DNA of 64,000 bases. It comes from a virus. Shown here piece after piece: positions 57,713 through 64,000 of the stretch (positions are counted from its first letter, which is position 1; the number at the start of each line of letters is the position of its first letter). The position numbers and the translations under genes were made by a program. Below the pieces are notes generated by a model that worked only from the letters and a program-made list of their open reading frames with translations, did no database searches and was not told the DNA's origin. The stretch lies in IMG/VR virus record IMGVR_UViG_3300009156_000026, positions 44,691 to 108,690 of that record; one strand, written 5' to 3'.

Positions 57713-58758
57713 GCCTCGACGTCTCGGGCGTGCGCCATCACGCTCCGGGTGGCTCGTTCGTAGATCGCCTCGGCCGTCTGGTCCTCGGGCTCCGAGCCCG
57801 GGATGTGGGCGCCGTTGCCATACAGGAAGATGGTGCTCCGTCCGTCGTATGGGGTGCCGGCGATCCTGATCGGGGCCCACTCGCCCTGGTGGGTGGGCGC
57901 GGCCCGTGCGAACGAGATGTCGCGCCCCTCGAAGTAGGCGTTCCAGCAGGCTGCCGTTCTGCGTTCCATCGCCGGGTAGTCTCGGACCGTCGAGGTCGAC
58001 ATCTCCGACAGGTACTGCCGCAGGATCCAGTCGGGCTGGCCGCGTCTGAGGCCGTCGTTGGCGGCGACCGACCGATAGAACGCGCCCGCCTGCTCCGGCT
58101 GGAACCGCGCTGCCACCAGGGCGACCGAGAAGATCGGCGCGTTGGTCAACCGTTTGGCGGGTGGGTCTGGCTCGTGGCCGGTATGCAGGGCGGCGAACAG
58201 GACCCGCGCGTGCTCGGCCCAGTCCATCAGAAACGGCAGGCGAAACTGGATCGTGTTGGGCAGTCGGCCATACCGTTGGTATAGAAATCCGGCGCTGATG
58301 ATCGGCGCCGTCCGCGCGACCGTGTCCTGGGCAGAGAGGCCGAACCCAAGCTGCCCCTCCAGGTCAAATCCCCGCAGCATGTCCTTGGTCTGTCGGACGC
58401 GGTGCGCGTCCATCACGCTGTACTCTTTGGCGACGTCCTGCATCGTGGCGACGTCGACCACGGTGACGATGAACGGTACCTCGGTCCCGCCCTGGATGAC
58501 CGCCGTGAGGCGAGTGTACCCATTCATGAGGTAGGCGTGGCCGTCGGGGGTGCGCGCAAAGCGGAGCTCTGAGAGCCGCCAGAGGCCGCCTGCCATCTCG
58601 TTCTGGTACAGGCGAACTCGCAGGCTGTACAGGCTGCGCTGGGCCGAGAACTGGCACTCGTTGAGCCAGCGGCGGGCGAGGTCCGGGCCGACCATCATGG
58701 CGCCAGTCTCGACCTGGGGCACGGCGGGTGAACGAACGAGTCCAAGGAACAGATCCAT
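57700..58758 (-). CDS. ParB/sulfiredoxin-fold-like protein, 352 aa
   Basis: The ATG follows GGGAGGTC. Residues 25-115 include a short segment AHAYLMNGYTRLTAVIQGGT-like around YLMNGYTRLTAVIQGG, followed by VPFIVTVVDVATMQDV, then MDAHRVRQTKD. The G-x-x-R-L-x-A...P-F-x-V pattern is that of ParB-type nucleotide-binding proteins and relatives. The remainder is helical and lacks a clear HTH. It may work in DNA binding, CTP/ATP binding or replication control. Family membership is moderate. Confidence 0.5.
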   Translation of the reverse strand: MDLFLGLVRSPAVPQVETGAMMVGPDLARRWLNECQFSAQRSLYSLRVRLYQNEMAGGLWRLSELRFARTPDGHAYLMNGYTRLTAVIQGGTEVPFIVTVVDVATMQDVAKEYSVMDAHRVRQTKDMLRGFDLEGQLGFGLSAQDTVARTAPIISAGFLYQRYGRLPNTIQFRLPFLMDWAEHARVLFAALHTGHEPDPPAKRLTNAPIFSVALVAARFQPEQAGAFYRSVAANDGLRRGQPDWILRQYLSEMSTSTVRDYPAMERRTAACWNAYFEGRDISFARAAPTHQGEWAPIRIAGTPYDGRSTIFLYGNGAHIPGSEPEDQTAEAIYERATRSVMAHARDVEAVAP

Positions 58759-58815
58759 CTGACTGTGACCTCCCTGTCGGCGTCCGAGGATCCTACCTCG
58801 TGACGCAGTCGTGAC

Positions 58816-58851
58816 GCAGCAGCCGGCACGGCGGGGCGTACCGGCTGCTGC
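58816..58851 (-). terminator. 11-bp hairpin between leftward genes
   Basis: GCAGCAGCCGG (58816-58826) and CCGGCTGCTGC (58841-58851) pair perfectly around a 14-nt loop, 6 nt after the stop of the upstream leftward gene. No U-run follows on the - strand. TGACGCAG occurs twice next to it (58801-58819). Confidence 0.5.
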
Positions 58852-58856
58852 GCCTG

Positions 58857-59471
58857 CTAGTTACGCCGCGCGCAGGCGGCGTCTCTCAGCCGCTGGAGCT
58901 CGGCGTTCGCCCGGACCAGCCGCCTGACGGTGGCCATGTCGACGAAGAGCGGGTTGAACCGCGACGGCAGGTTGACCCCCCGATCGCCCTCCCAACGATC
59001 GAGGCGGAACGTTCGGGCTCTGGACTCCGGGTCAACGTCGATCCGCCAGGAGTGGTAGCGCTGCGGCTCGCCCTTGACCTCCCCGAGCAGCGTCAGGGTG
59101 TCGAAGCGGTCGGGGTGCTGGCTGGGACGCACCTCAAGCGGCGGCGGGCGGATCGGACGGCCGTCCGCATCGGCGGCCAGCATCTCGGGCGTGGCGGGGA
59201 GCTCGACCATCCACGACTCGAAGCAGACGGCTGCCTTGATGGCGTTGGTGGCGTAGACCAGCACGCGGGCCATGTCGGACGGCTCGGTCTCATGGGTGAG
59301 AAGCTGGAAGGCACCGATGTCGCCGTCGGCGTCGGCCACCACCAGGGTCGGCACACGGAGCTCCTCATCCTTGGCCACGGCGTAGGCGGCGGCCAGGGCA
59401 AGCTGCATCAGCGTGGCCAACAGCGGGTCGTCGGTCGGGGGCTTGAGCTCGGGCAGGTCTGGCGTACCCAT
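58857..59471 (-). CDS. Hypothetical protein, 204 aa
   Basis: The ATG overlaps the previous TGA (TGATG). The N-terminal part reads LLATLMQLALAAAYAVAKDE then a beta segment (LVVADADGDIGAFQLLTHET) and a helix (SDMARVLVYATNAIKAAVCF). The C-terminal third has FDTLTLLGEVKGEPQRYHSW followed by RIDVDPESRARTFRLDRWEG. It resembles small phage proteins of unknown function. No motif for an enzyme is visible. Confidence 0.65.
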   Translation of the reverse strand: MGTPDLPELKPPTDDPLLATLMQLALAAAYAVAKDEELRVPTLVVADADGDIGAFQLLTHETEPSDMARVLVYATNAIKAAVCFESWMVELPATPEMLAADADGRPIRPPPLEVRPSQHPDRFDTLTLLGEVKGEPQRYHSWRIDVDPESRARTFRLDRWEGDRGVNLPSRFNPLFVDMATVRRLVRANAELQRLRDAACARRN

Positions 59472-60022
59472 CAGCGGGCTGCCTGGGCGCGGCGATCCTG
59501 CTCGCCGCCCTCGTGGTCACGGGCCAGCCGCCACGCCTCGGCCTGGGTCACCACCACTCTAGAGATCCAGGCGCAGACGCAGCGGCAGGCGTAGCCTCGG
59601 CCGACCCAGGCGTCCTCGGCCTCGACCACCAGGACCCGGTGGACGCTGTCCGGGACCGCCTGGAGCCTCCTGGGGGGCGCTGGGGCCACGGCGGGCGATC
59701 TGCGGGCTGCGGGCGCAGCGGCTGGCTGCGGGGCCGCTACGGGGCCAGCAATCAGCTTCTGGACCCGCGCCACCATCGGCACCCACAGCTTGGTCTCGAT
59801 CGTCTCGGCCAAGCTGGCCTCGGGATCGACAGGGCCGCTGCCGAGCTCCTCGGCCAGAAGCTGGAGCAGCGCGATCGCGTCGACCCGCTCCTGCATGGCC
59901 GCCTCGCGCTCGCGGGCGAACTTCTTCTCGGCACCCTCAAGCTCGATCTGGCGCTCCTTCAGGCGGACGCGCGTTCTGTCGAACGAGTGGCGGATGCGCC
60001 GCTCCTCGGCCTTCGTCGTCAT
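59471..60022 (-). CDS. Hypothetical coiled-coil protein, 183 aa
   Basis: The ATG at 60022 overlaps the stop of the 26-aa gene (ATGA). Residues 5-65 are a coiled coil (RIRHSFDRTRVRLKERQIEL), residues 90-130 an Ala/Pro linker, and the C-terminal 50 residues contain CRCVCAW and a helix. The function is unknown. Confidence 0.6.
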   Translation of the reverse strand: MTTKAEERRIRHSFDRTRVRLKERQIELEGAEKKFAREREAAMQERVDAIALLQLLAEELGSGPVDPEASLAETIETKLWVPMVARVQKLIAGPVAAPQPAAAPAARRSPAVAPAPPRRLQAVPDSVHRVLVVEAEDAWVGRGYACRCVCAWISRVVVTQAEAWRLARDHEGGEQDRRAQAAR

Positions 60023-60099
60023 GGCTGGGCCCCCGTCGGAGCGCAGCAGCGGGCGCAGCGGGCGCACGACAGCACGGTCAGATGATCGGGACTGGACAT
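60019..60099 (-). CDS. 26-aa Cys-rich peptide gene
   Basis: An ATG at 60099 lies behind AGGAGG at 7 nt, and its TGA overlaps the next ATG (ATGA). It encodes MSSPDHLTVLSCARCARCCA then PTGAQP, with Cys at residues 12, 15, 18 and 19, a zinc-knuckle-like spacing. Its RBS and first residues resemble the gene at 50658-50855. It may be a true miniprotein or a leader that couples translation to the next gene. Confidence 0.5.
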   Translation of the reverse strand: MSSPDHLTVLSCARCARCCAPTGAQP

Positions 60100-60118
60100 G
60101 GACGGGCCTCCTGTTCTG

Positions 60119-60149
60119 ATAGTAGCCGGGACTCCCGACTAGCGGTCAA
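60119..60149 (-). promoter_or_regulatory. Possible leftward promoter
   Basis: On the - strand TTGACC (60144-60149) is followed after 19 nt by TACTAT (60119-60124), then the RBS of the 26-aa gene. The gap 60100-60178 has no gene. The spacing is long for sigma-70, so it is tentative. Confidence 0.4.
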
Positions 60150-60178
60150 TACCAGCGTCACGAAACGGTCAGACTGGG

Positions 60179-60469
60179 TCACATCAGGTCGTAGTGTTGC
60201 AGTTCTTCCTTGCTCAGGAGGGTATCACGGGGGGCCTGGGCCAGCCTGACGCGGCGCTCGTTGCTCATGGCGTTGAGCGCCTCAGCGCCGAGCATCGTGC
60301 TCTGTACGCCGCCGCCGGGGTTGCAGCCCGTGACGTGGGCCCGCTTGATCGCGGCGATGAGCGCTGAGCGTCGGCCGTCCTCGTCGGTCGGCTCTGGGCC
60401 GGGGACCTCGACCAGGGCGACGCCCAGGAAGCCCTGGTCTGATGCGAACGACAGCCAGAACAGTGGCAC
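60179..60469 (-). CDS. Hypothetical protein, 96 aa
   Basis: The GTG at 60469 follows GAGGGGGTCTGAG. The protein starts PLFWLSFASDQGFLGVALVE, continues with a helix (GRRSALIAAIKRAHVTG) and a middle segment (NPGGGVQSTMLGAEALNAMS), and ends polar. No family was recognised. The longer frame upstream is a shadow. Confidence 0.6.
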   Translation of the reverse strand: MPLFWLSFASDQGFLGVALVEVPGPEPTDEDGRRSALIAAIKRAHVTGCNPGGGVQSTMLGAEALNAMSNERRVRLAQAPRDTLLSKEELQHYDLM

Positions 60470-60470
60470 C

Positions 60471-61001
60471 TCAGACCCCCTCGATCCGGCGGCGGGCGCC
60501 ACGGGCTGCGCCGATGCCGCCCGGCTTGCCACGATACCGAGGCGACGTCTGCGGGCGGGTCCGCTTGACGCGCGGCTCGGGGCGGCCCAGCGAGCGCCAC
60601 TTCTCGACGAGCTCGTCGAGACTGAGGAAGCGGCCCCCGTACGAGTAGCCGCCGTTGATCTCGGGGATGCCATCCGGGGGGTCGGCGTCGGGGCGGAAGG
60701 CGGCGCGGGACTGCGCCCAGGCGCGGATCAGCGGGAGCTCCTCGGGGGTCAGCGGGTGGCGTGGGACGGCGGCGATGATCGGCACGCGTGGCCTCCGCTT
60801 GGGGGTGAGGGGCGGATCCGTCTCGGGCGTCTGGCCGGCGCGGGCCAGGACGTCGTGGTACTTGTCGGGGTGGGCCTCCTCGACGTGGCGCCCGAGGTCG
60901 TAGCGGGCGCGCAGGTGGGTCATCCGCTTCTCGGTCACGAAGGCGCAGTAGCGGCAGCCAAGCTGGGTCGGGAGTGGGTCTCCTCCACCTGTGAACGGCA
61001 T
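60471..61001 (-). CDS. C2H2-like zinc-finger protein, 176 aa
   Basis: The ATG follows AGAGGAGACCCC. Residues 16-46 read CRYCAFVTEKRMTHLRARYD followed by LGRHVEEAH, a C-x2-C...H-x4-H arrangement like a single C2H2 finger. A basic Pro-rich part follows and a helix (LSLDELVEKWRSLGRPEPRV). The C-terminal 30 residues are basic. Possible DNA-binding. Confidence 0.6.
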   Translation of the reverse strand: MPFTGGGDPLPTQLGCRYCAFVTEKRMTHLRARYDLGRHVEEAHPDKYHDVLARAGQTPETDPPLTPKRRPRVPIIAAVPRHPLTPEELPLIRAWAQSRAAFRPDADPPDGIPEINGGYSYGGRFLSLDELVEKWRSLGRPEPRVKRTRPQTSPRYRGKPGGIGAARGARRRIEGV

Positions 61002-61020
61002 GGGGTCTCCTCTGGGGGTG

Positions 61021-61431
61021 TTACTGCTTGGACTGGTGGTCTCGGATCACCTGCTCGTACTCGTCGGCCGCTCGGCGCAACAGGTTGGGCACGAGCGCGG
61101 CGCCCGACGGCGAGATCGTCTCTGGTGCGCCCGGGTCCTCGTACGCGACCAGCCAGCCGCTGTTCATGATCCGAAACGCTTCGAGCGCCAGGATGGCGGC
61201 CCGGCAGAACGAGAAGTCGGTCGAGCCGCAGGCGTAGCTGCCGCGATCCTCCTCCGCCACGAACCGCATGACGTAGTCGTGGGCCTCCTGGTCGAGGTCG
61301 AGCTCCTGGTACGGCACCGTGATGCTGCCGAGGCCGTCGCCGGGCGCGGACGGGCGGTACTTGAGCTCGGCCATCATCTTGTACGCCTCGACGAGGCGCT
61401 GGTACTTCTTGCGGGTTGGCACGTACGGCAT
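61021..61431 (-). CDS. Hypothetical protein, 136 aa
   Basis: The ATG at 61431 follows AAGGAGACCC. The sequence begins MPYVPTRKKYQRLVEAYKMM and has a helical region with YACGSTDFSFCRAAILALEA. It ends in a charged helix (ADEYEQVIRDHQSKQ). Two Cys about 8 residues apart may be structural. No family is assigned. Confidence 0.6.
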   Translation of the reverse strand: MPYVPTRKKYQRLVEAYKMMAELKYRPSAPGDGLGSITVPYQELDLDQEAHDYVMRFVAEEDRGSYACGSTDFSFCRAAILALEAFRIMNSGWLVAYEDPGAPETISPSGAALVPNLLRRAADEYEQVIRDHQSKQ

Positions 61432-61450
61432 CAGGGTCTCCTTCGGGTGG

Positions 61451-61801
61451 TTACTCCGGGCTACCCACGGGCGGGTCACCAGGATCGTCTGCTGGCGGGT
61501 CCGGGATGTTCGGGATCGTGATCTCGGCCGGCGGGACCTGGGCCGGCGCCCAGTCGTCGCCACTCGGGGCCACCTGGAGCCACTGAAGCCACGCCTGCAT
61601 CAGTGGGATCGCGGCCTCGATCGGGACGTAGGCGACTGGCTTGCCCTGGTGGGTGTTGTAGCGGACGTCGTGGAACAGGGTGGCCAGAGCATCCCCGAGC
61701 GCCGTGGCTGCTCGAAGCTGCACCAGCATCCGCACCCGTGACCTGTTGTCCGGGATGCTTCCAGATTCGTCATGGTGATCACAACTCTGAACGACCGTCA
61801 T
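61451..61801 (-). CDS. Hypothetical protein, 116 aa
   Basis: The ATG at 61801 overlaps the upstream stop. It starts MTVVQSCDHHDESGSIPDNR, has a helix (VRMLVQLRAATALGDALATL) and a beta/helix part with YVPIEAAIPLMQAWLQWLQ. A Pro/Asp-rich tail follows. The function is unknown. Confidence 0.55.
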   Translation of the reverse strand: MTVVQSCDHHDESGSIPDNRSRVRMLVQLRAATALGDALATLFHDVRYNTHQGKPVAYVPIEAAIPLMQAWLQWLQVAPSGDDWAPAQVPPAEITIPNIPDPPADDPGDPPVGSPE

Positions 61802-62019
61802 GCCGTCGGCTCCTTGGGCAGCGCGGGGAACAGCCCGCGCAGGAGCGCCGCCGCCTGCGGCAGCATCAAGCAATAGTGGATCTGGTCCCCGAACGGCAGC
61901 GCGACCACGGCCGGGTGGGACCCGTCCGACAGGGTGACCGCCTGAGCCTCGCGCTCGGCCTCGGCTCGATCGAGGGTGCCGTACTCGTGATACGCGCGTT
62001 GGAACGCGGCCTCGTCCAT
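61798..62019 (-). CDS. Hypothetical protein, 73 aa
   Basis: The ATG at 62019 follows GGGGGGTCTG and is shared with the previous stop (TGATG). It is helical (MDEAAFQRAYHEYGTLDRAE) then beta (VALPFGDQIHYCLMLPQAAA). The upstream extension of this frame is Arg/Ser-rich and rejected. Confidence 0.6.
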   Translation of the reverse strand: MDEAAFQRAYHEYGTLDRAEAEREAQAVTLSDGSHPAVVALPFGDQIHYCLMLPQAAALLRGLFPALPKEPTA

Positions 62020-62177
62020 CAGACCCCCCACTGTCCGTGTGTGAGGCCCAGCGCGATCAGGACCACGCCGAGCAAGGCGAATGGCCAGCCGTCCGCGTGC
62101 TCGTGGACGGCGCGGGAGATGCCGTAGCCGCAGAGCAGCCCGCCACCGAGGCCCAGGAAGAGGCTGGTCAGGTTCAT
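62019..62177 (-). CDS. Small membrane protein, 52 aa
   Basis: An ATG at 62177 encodes MNLTSLFLGLGGGLLCGYGI and a second hydrophobic stretch (WPFALLGVVLIALGLTHG), so two short TM helices joined by a polar loop with His/Asp. TGATG overlap with the next gene. It is below the usual annotation length. Confidence 0.6.
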   Translation of the reverse strand: MNLTSLFLGLGGGLLCGYGISRAVHEHADGWPFALLGVVLIALGLTHGQWGV

Positions 62178-62179
62178 CC

Positions 62180-62527
62180 TCAGGCCCGCCCGATCCTGGA
62201 TGTCTGGGCCGCGCCGTGGGCATGTCCCGGCTCGTCGCAGTCGTGCGGGATGACGGCCGACATGATCTGCGCGGTCTGCTGCATGATCGCGAGCGCGCCG
62301 AAGAAGCCGGACTGGAACAGCGAGCGCGCGATGTCCGGGTTCTCCTTGAGCAGCAGAGCCAGCGCCTCGGCGTGCGCAACGCCGGCGTGCTCGGCCAGCT
62401 TGCCGTTGGCGATCCCGAGCTCCAGCGCCTGCTTGAACTGGTCCCAGGCGAAATCGAGCCCGAGCTCGAACCCGTCGACCTCAGCCTCTCGGCGTTTCTT
62501 CTGTCGTGCTGTCTTCTGTCGCGCCAC
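62180..62527 (-). CDS. Hypothetical helical protein, 115 aa
   Basis: The GTG at 62527 follows TGGAGGG. After a basic N-terminus (ARQKTARQKKRREAEVDG) the protein is helical (ELGLDFAWDQFKQALELGIA, HAEALALLLKENPDIARSLF) and moderately hydrophobic, then polar. Possible membrane association. The function is unknown. Confidence 0.55.
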   Translation of the reverse strand: MARQKTARQKKRREAEVDGFELGLDFAWDQFKQALELGIANGKLAEHAGVAHAEALALLLKENPDIARSLFQSGFFGALAIMQQTAQIMSAVIPHDCDEPGHAHGAAQTSRIGRA

Positions 62528-62738
62528 GGCTTCCCTCCAGTGAGTCCAGGCTCTGCTCCATCCGCGCCCAGGCGGCCCGATCGGCCTCGTCGAACTGCTC
62601 GCACTCAGGGTCGCAGGGCCCATGCTCCAGCCCGGCGATCACCATGCAGCCGCACGCAGCGCGGGCGTCGCCAGGACAGTGGTACTGGCCGAGCGGCATC
62701 CCCAGGTACTGGCGGGGGTCATGCGCGCAGCGGGTCAT
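62481..62738 (-). CDS. Cys-rich hypothetical protein, 85 aa
   Basis: The ATG at 62738 overlaps the next gene's stop (ATGA). Eight Cys/His-dense residues (TRCAHDPRQYLG, YHCPGDARAACGCMVI, HGPCDPECEQF) suggest one or two zinc sites. The C-terminal 40 residues are acidic and polar. The function is unknown. Confidence 0.6.
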   Translation of the reverse strand: MTRCAHDPRQYLGMPLGQYHCPGDARAACGCMVIAGLEHGPCDPECEQFDEADRAAWARMEQSLDSLEGSRGATEDSTTEETPRG

Positions 62739-63322
62739 GCCTCGGCTTCCAGTTCCAGAAGCTGGAGCGCCAGCTTCTTGGCCTCGCCCATCACGTAGCC
62801 GACGTCGCGGTAGACCCGCCAGGGGTCGGTCGACTCCAGCCTGTCGAGCACCTTGGACGGGATGCCAAGCTGCTCGAACAGGTGCCGTCGGGCCGGCTGG
62901 ACGTCCCAGGCGTGGGCGCAATCGCCGCCGATCCACCATACCTTCTCGGGGCGCCCGGGCTGGGCGACGTGGCAGACCCCCAGCACCTCGATGAGCTCCG
63001 GGTCGTCCGTGTTCTCCTGGCAGGGTGCCGCGTAGGTGACGCCGCCGTGGGCGTCCAGGCTCGGCAGGTTGTCGTGATCGACACCGTAGCAGGGGTGCCC
63101 CTCCGGCACCCCCACGTAAAAGCAAAAATGCCCGTACTCCGAGTGGCGGACCACGAGGCAGTCAAGCAGGGTCGAGCGATCGACCCACTGGACCTTGTCG
63201 GGCTCGTCGTCCCACGGGCCACGGCCCCACTCCGTCTTGTCGATCCAGTGGAACACGCGATCGGTCTGGACACCGTTGATCTCAGTCCCCAGGCTCAGCA
63301 TGAACGCGATCGGCTCGCCCAT
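62735..63322 (-). CDS. Conserved phage protein of unknown function, 195 aa
   Basis: The start ATG at 63322 follows AAGGAGGTG. The sequence has GPWDDEPDKVQWVDRSTLLD, CYGVDHDNLPSLDAHGGVTY followed by AAPC, and EKVWWIGGDCAHAWDVQPAR. I associate this combination with a protein found in actinobacterial phages and prophages, of unknown function, with several His/Asp/Cys that could bind metal. It is in an operon with the Cys-rich gene. Confidence 0.65.
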   Translation of the reverse strand: MGEPIAFMLSLGTEINGVQTDRVFHWIDKTEWGRGPWDDEPDKVQWVDRSTLLDCLVVRHSEYGHFCFYVGVPEGHPCYGVDHDNLPSLDAHGGVTYAAPCQENTDDPELIEVLGVCHVAQPGRPEKVWWIGGDCAHAWDVQPARRHLFEQLGIPSKVLDRLESTDPWRVYRDVGYVMGEAKKLALQLLELEAEA

Positions 63323-63363
63323 GGGCACCTCCTTCTCCCCGGCCTATCGTCTGCATAGGGTTG

Positions 63364-63576
63364 TCACCATGCGGCGGCGCAGGCGTCAATGCACGCACGG
63401 CAGTGCTCGTCGTTGGTGCGGATGCCGATCTTCGGGTAGTAGCGTCCCGTCAATCCGCACGCCGCCGTGGCCTCCTGTCTCGTCGTTGGGCCGGGCTCAA
63501 ACGTGACCCAGTGATACACGGGGTGAGGGTCGGGGTGGATCGCAGGATGCGCCCACTCAGTCCGTCGCTGGGGCAT
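63364..63576 (-). CDS. Small zinc-binding phage protein, 70 aa
   Basis: The ATG follows GGAGGAGACG. Residues include ATAACGLTGRYYPKIGIRTN followed by DEHCRACIDACAAAW, with Cys at about 40, 59, 62 and 66, like a small family seen in phages of high-GC hosts. Preceding residues are Pro/His-rich. Possible zinc site. The function is unknown. Confidence 0.6.
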   Translation of the reverse strand: MPQRRTEWAHPAIHPDPHPVYHWVTFEPGPTTRQEATAACGLTGRYYPKIGIRTNDEHCRACIDACAAAW

Positions 63577-63621
63577 CGTCTCCTCCAGGAAGCGGCCGAC
63601 CTATGCGTGAATATGTCCGGC

Positions 63622-63873
63622 TCAGCCGAGCGCCTGTTGATACTCGAAGATCAGGGAGTGAGCGGTGCACTCGTCGGCAGCGCCGCAGCGGCAGGGTGCC
63701 GCCTGGATGAAGGGGTAAGCCCGGATGACCCAGGCCGAGAGGCGCTCGTTCTCGGCTGCTAACTCAGCAATCCTGGCGTCACGCTGGGCGATGATCGACC
63801 TGTCGATTGCGATCCAGCGGTCACGGTCGGCAACCTGCTGCTGGAGCCACGCACACCGTTCTCCCCAGTCCAT
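63622..63873 (-). CDS. Coiled-coil protein with C-terminal Cys/His cluster, 83 aa
   Basis: The ATG follows AGGAGGGC. Residues 1-50 form a coiled coil (RDRWIAIDRSIIAQRDARIA) and the C-terminal part has APCRCGAADECTAHSL, a possible zinc ligand set. The function is unknown. Confidence 0.6.
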   Translation of the reverse strand: MDWGERCAWLQQQVADRDRWIAIDRSIIAQRDARIAELAAENERLSAWVIRAYPFIQAAPCRCGAADECTAHSLIFEYQQALG

Positions 63874-63876
63874 CGC

Positions 63877-64000
63877 TCAGCCCTCCTGCTCCAGTTTGTC
63901 CAGATCACGGAAGCACGACTCGCAGAAGTCCAGGACACTGAAGCCATCGCCGGCAACGTCCTGCCGCCACGTCTCGGGCAGGACATCCCGCACCTCGTAC
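63877..64000 (-). CDS. C-terminal part of a Cys-containing protein entering from the right edge
   Basis: Only the last 40 residues are inside the window: YEVRDVLPETWRQDVAGDGF then SVLDFCESCFRDLDKLEQEG before the TGA at 63877-63879. A CESC pair suggests a zinc ligand. The start is beyond the window edge. Confidence 0.5.
   Translation of the reverse strand, partial: YEVRDVLPETWRQDVAGDGFSVLDFCESCFRDLDKLEQEG

Noticed and set aside
1-64000. tRNA or rRNA genes
   Set aside because: No cloverleaf-like stretch or rRNA-like segment was noticed on either strand, although a search program would be more reliable.

Overview
The window is a contiguous piece of a GC-rich (by eye about two-thirds G+C) double-stranded DNA phage or prophage. 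The evidence is a capsid/scaffold/tail/lysis block on the + strand, facing a convergent block of tightly packed small genes with a DnaB helicase on the - strand. The major capsid protein (31890-32993) belongs to the N4-gp56 type. No tape-measure protein or tail-sheath gene is visible and a giant virion-type polyvalent protein is present, which together suggest a podovirus-like phage. The host is probably a high-GC bacterium. Several small zinc-binding early proteins resemble ones I associate with actinobacterial phages, but Chloroflexota hosts cannot be excluded.

Layout. 1-2133: the end of one structural gene, two more head-region genes and a 340-base leader. 2134-6088: a Gln-rich coiled-coil protein and two Pro/Gly-rich proteins. 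6089-25066: one open frame of 6325 codons. It encodes a polyvalent protein with three peptidoglycan-hydrolase domains at its N-terminus, a metzincin-like protease, three ADP-ribosyltransferase-like modules, a DNA-glycosylase-like HhH domain, an acetyltransferase-like domain, a conserved phage domain and a membrane-type C-terminal domain. Three small genes with their own Shine-Dalgarno sites lie inside this frame in another reading frame. 25329-30381: two low-complexity proteins (TP-rich and EPPDEGGGG/poly-Asp) and a Com-like zinc ribbon. 30559-34661: scaffold, capsid and two accessory capsid-region genes. 34730-35284: an HNH homing endonuclease inserted on the - strand. 35378-41597: tail and receptor-binding genes, one apparently frameshifted. 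41626-47347: holin-like gene, GH25 endolysin, two wall-hydrolase-like proteins whose catalytic cysteine is missing or displaced, and small genes.

47390-64000 (- strand): about 35 short overlapping genes read leftward. They include DnaB helicase, two XRE regulators, a cytosine methyltransferase, a ParB-like protein, a SWIM zinc-finger protein, small membrane proteins and many Cys/His-rich miniproteins. Several are shorter than 60 codons. Overlaps of the ATGA/TGATG type imply extensive translational coupling.

Most unusual features: (1) small genes embedded out of frame in the giant frame, with third-position GC near 90% in the small frame and near 44% in the giant frame for the two measured in full; (2) a recurrent boundary motif (GPSAM followed by x-[AG]-E-hydrophobic-P) between modules of the giant protein, which looks like a protease site or module junction; (3) at least four copies of a compound hairpin element with a 4-nt one-sided bulge and a 3-nt apical loop, each flanked by short direct repeats; (4) a perfect 20-nt intergenic repeat in front of two distant transcription units.
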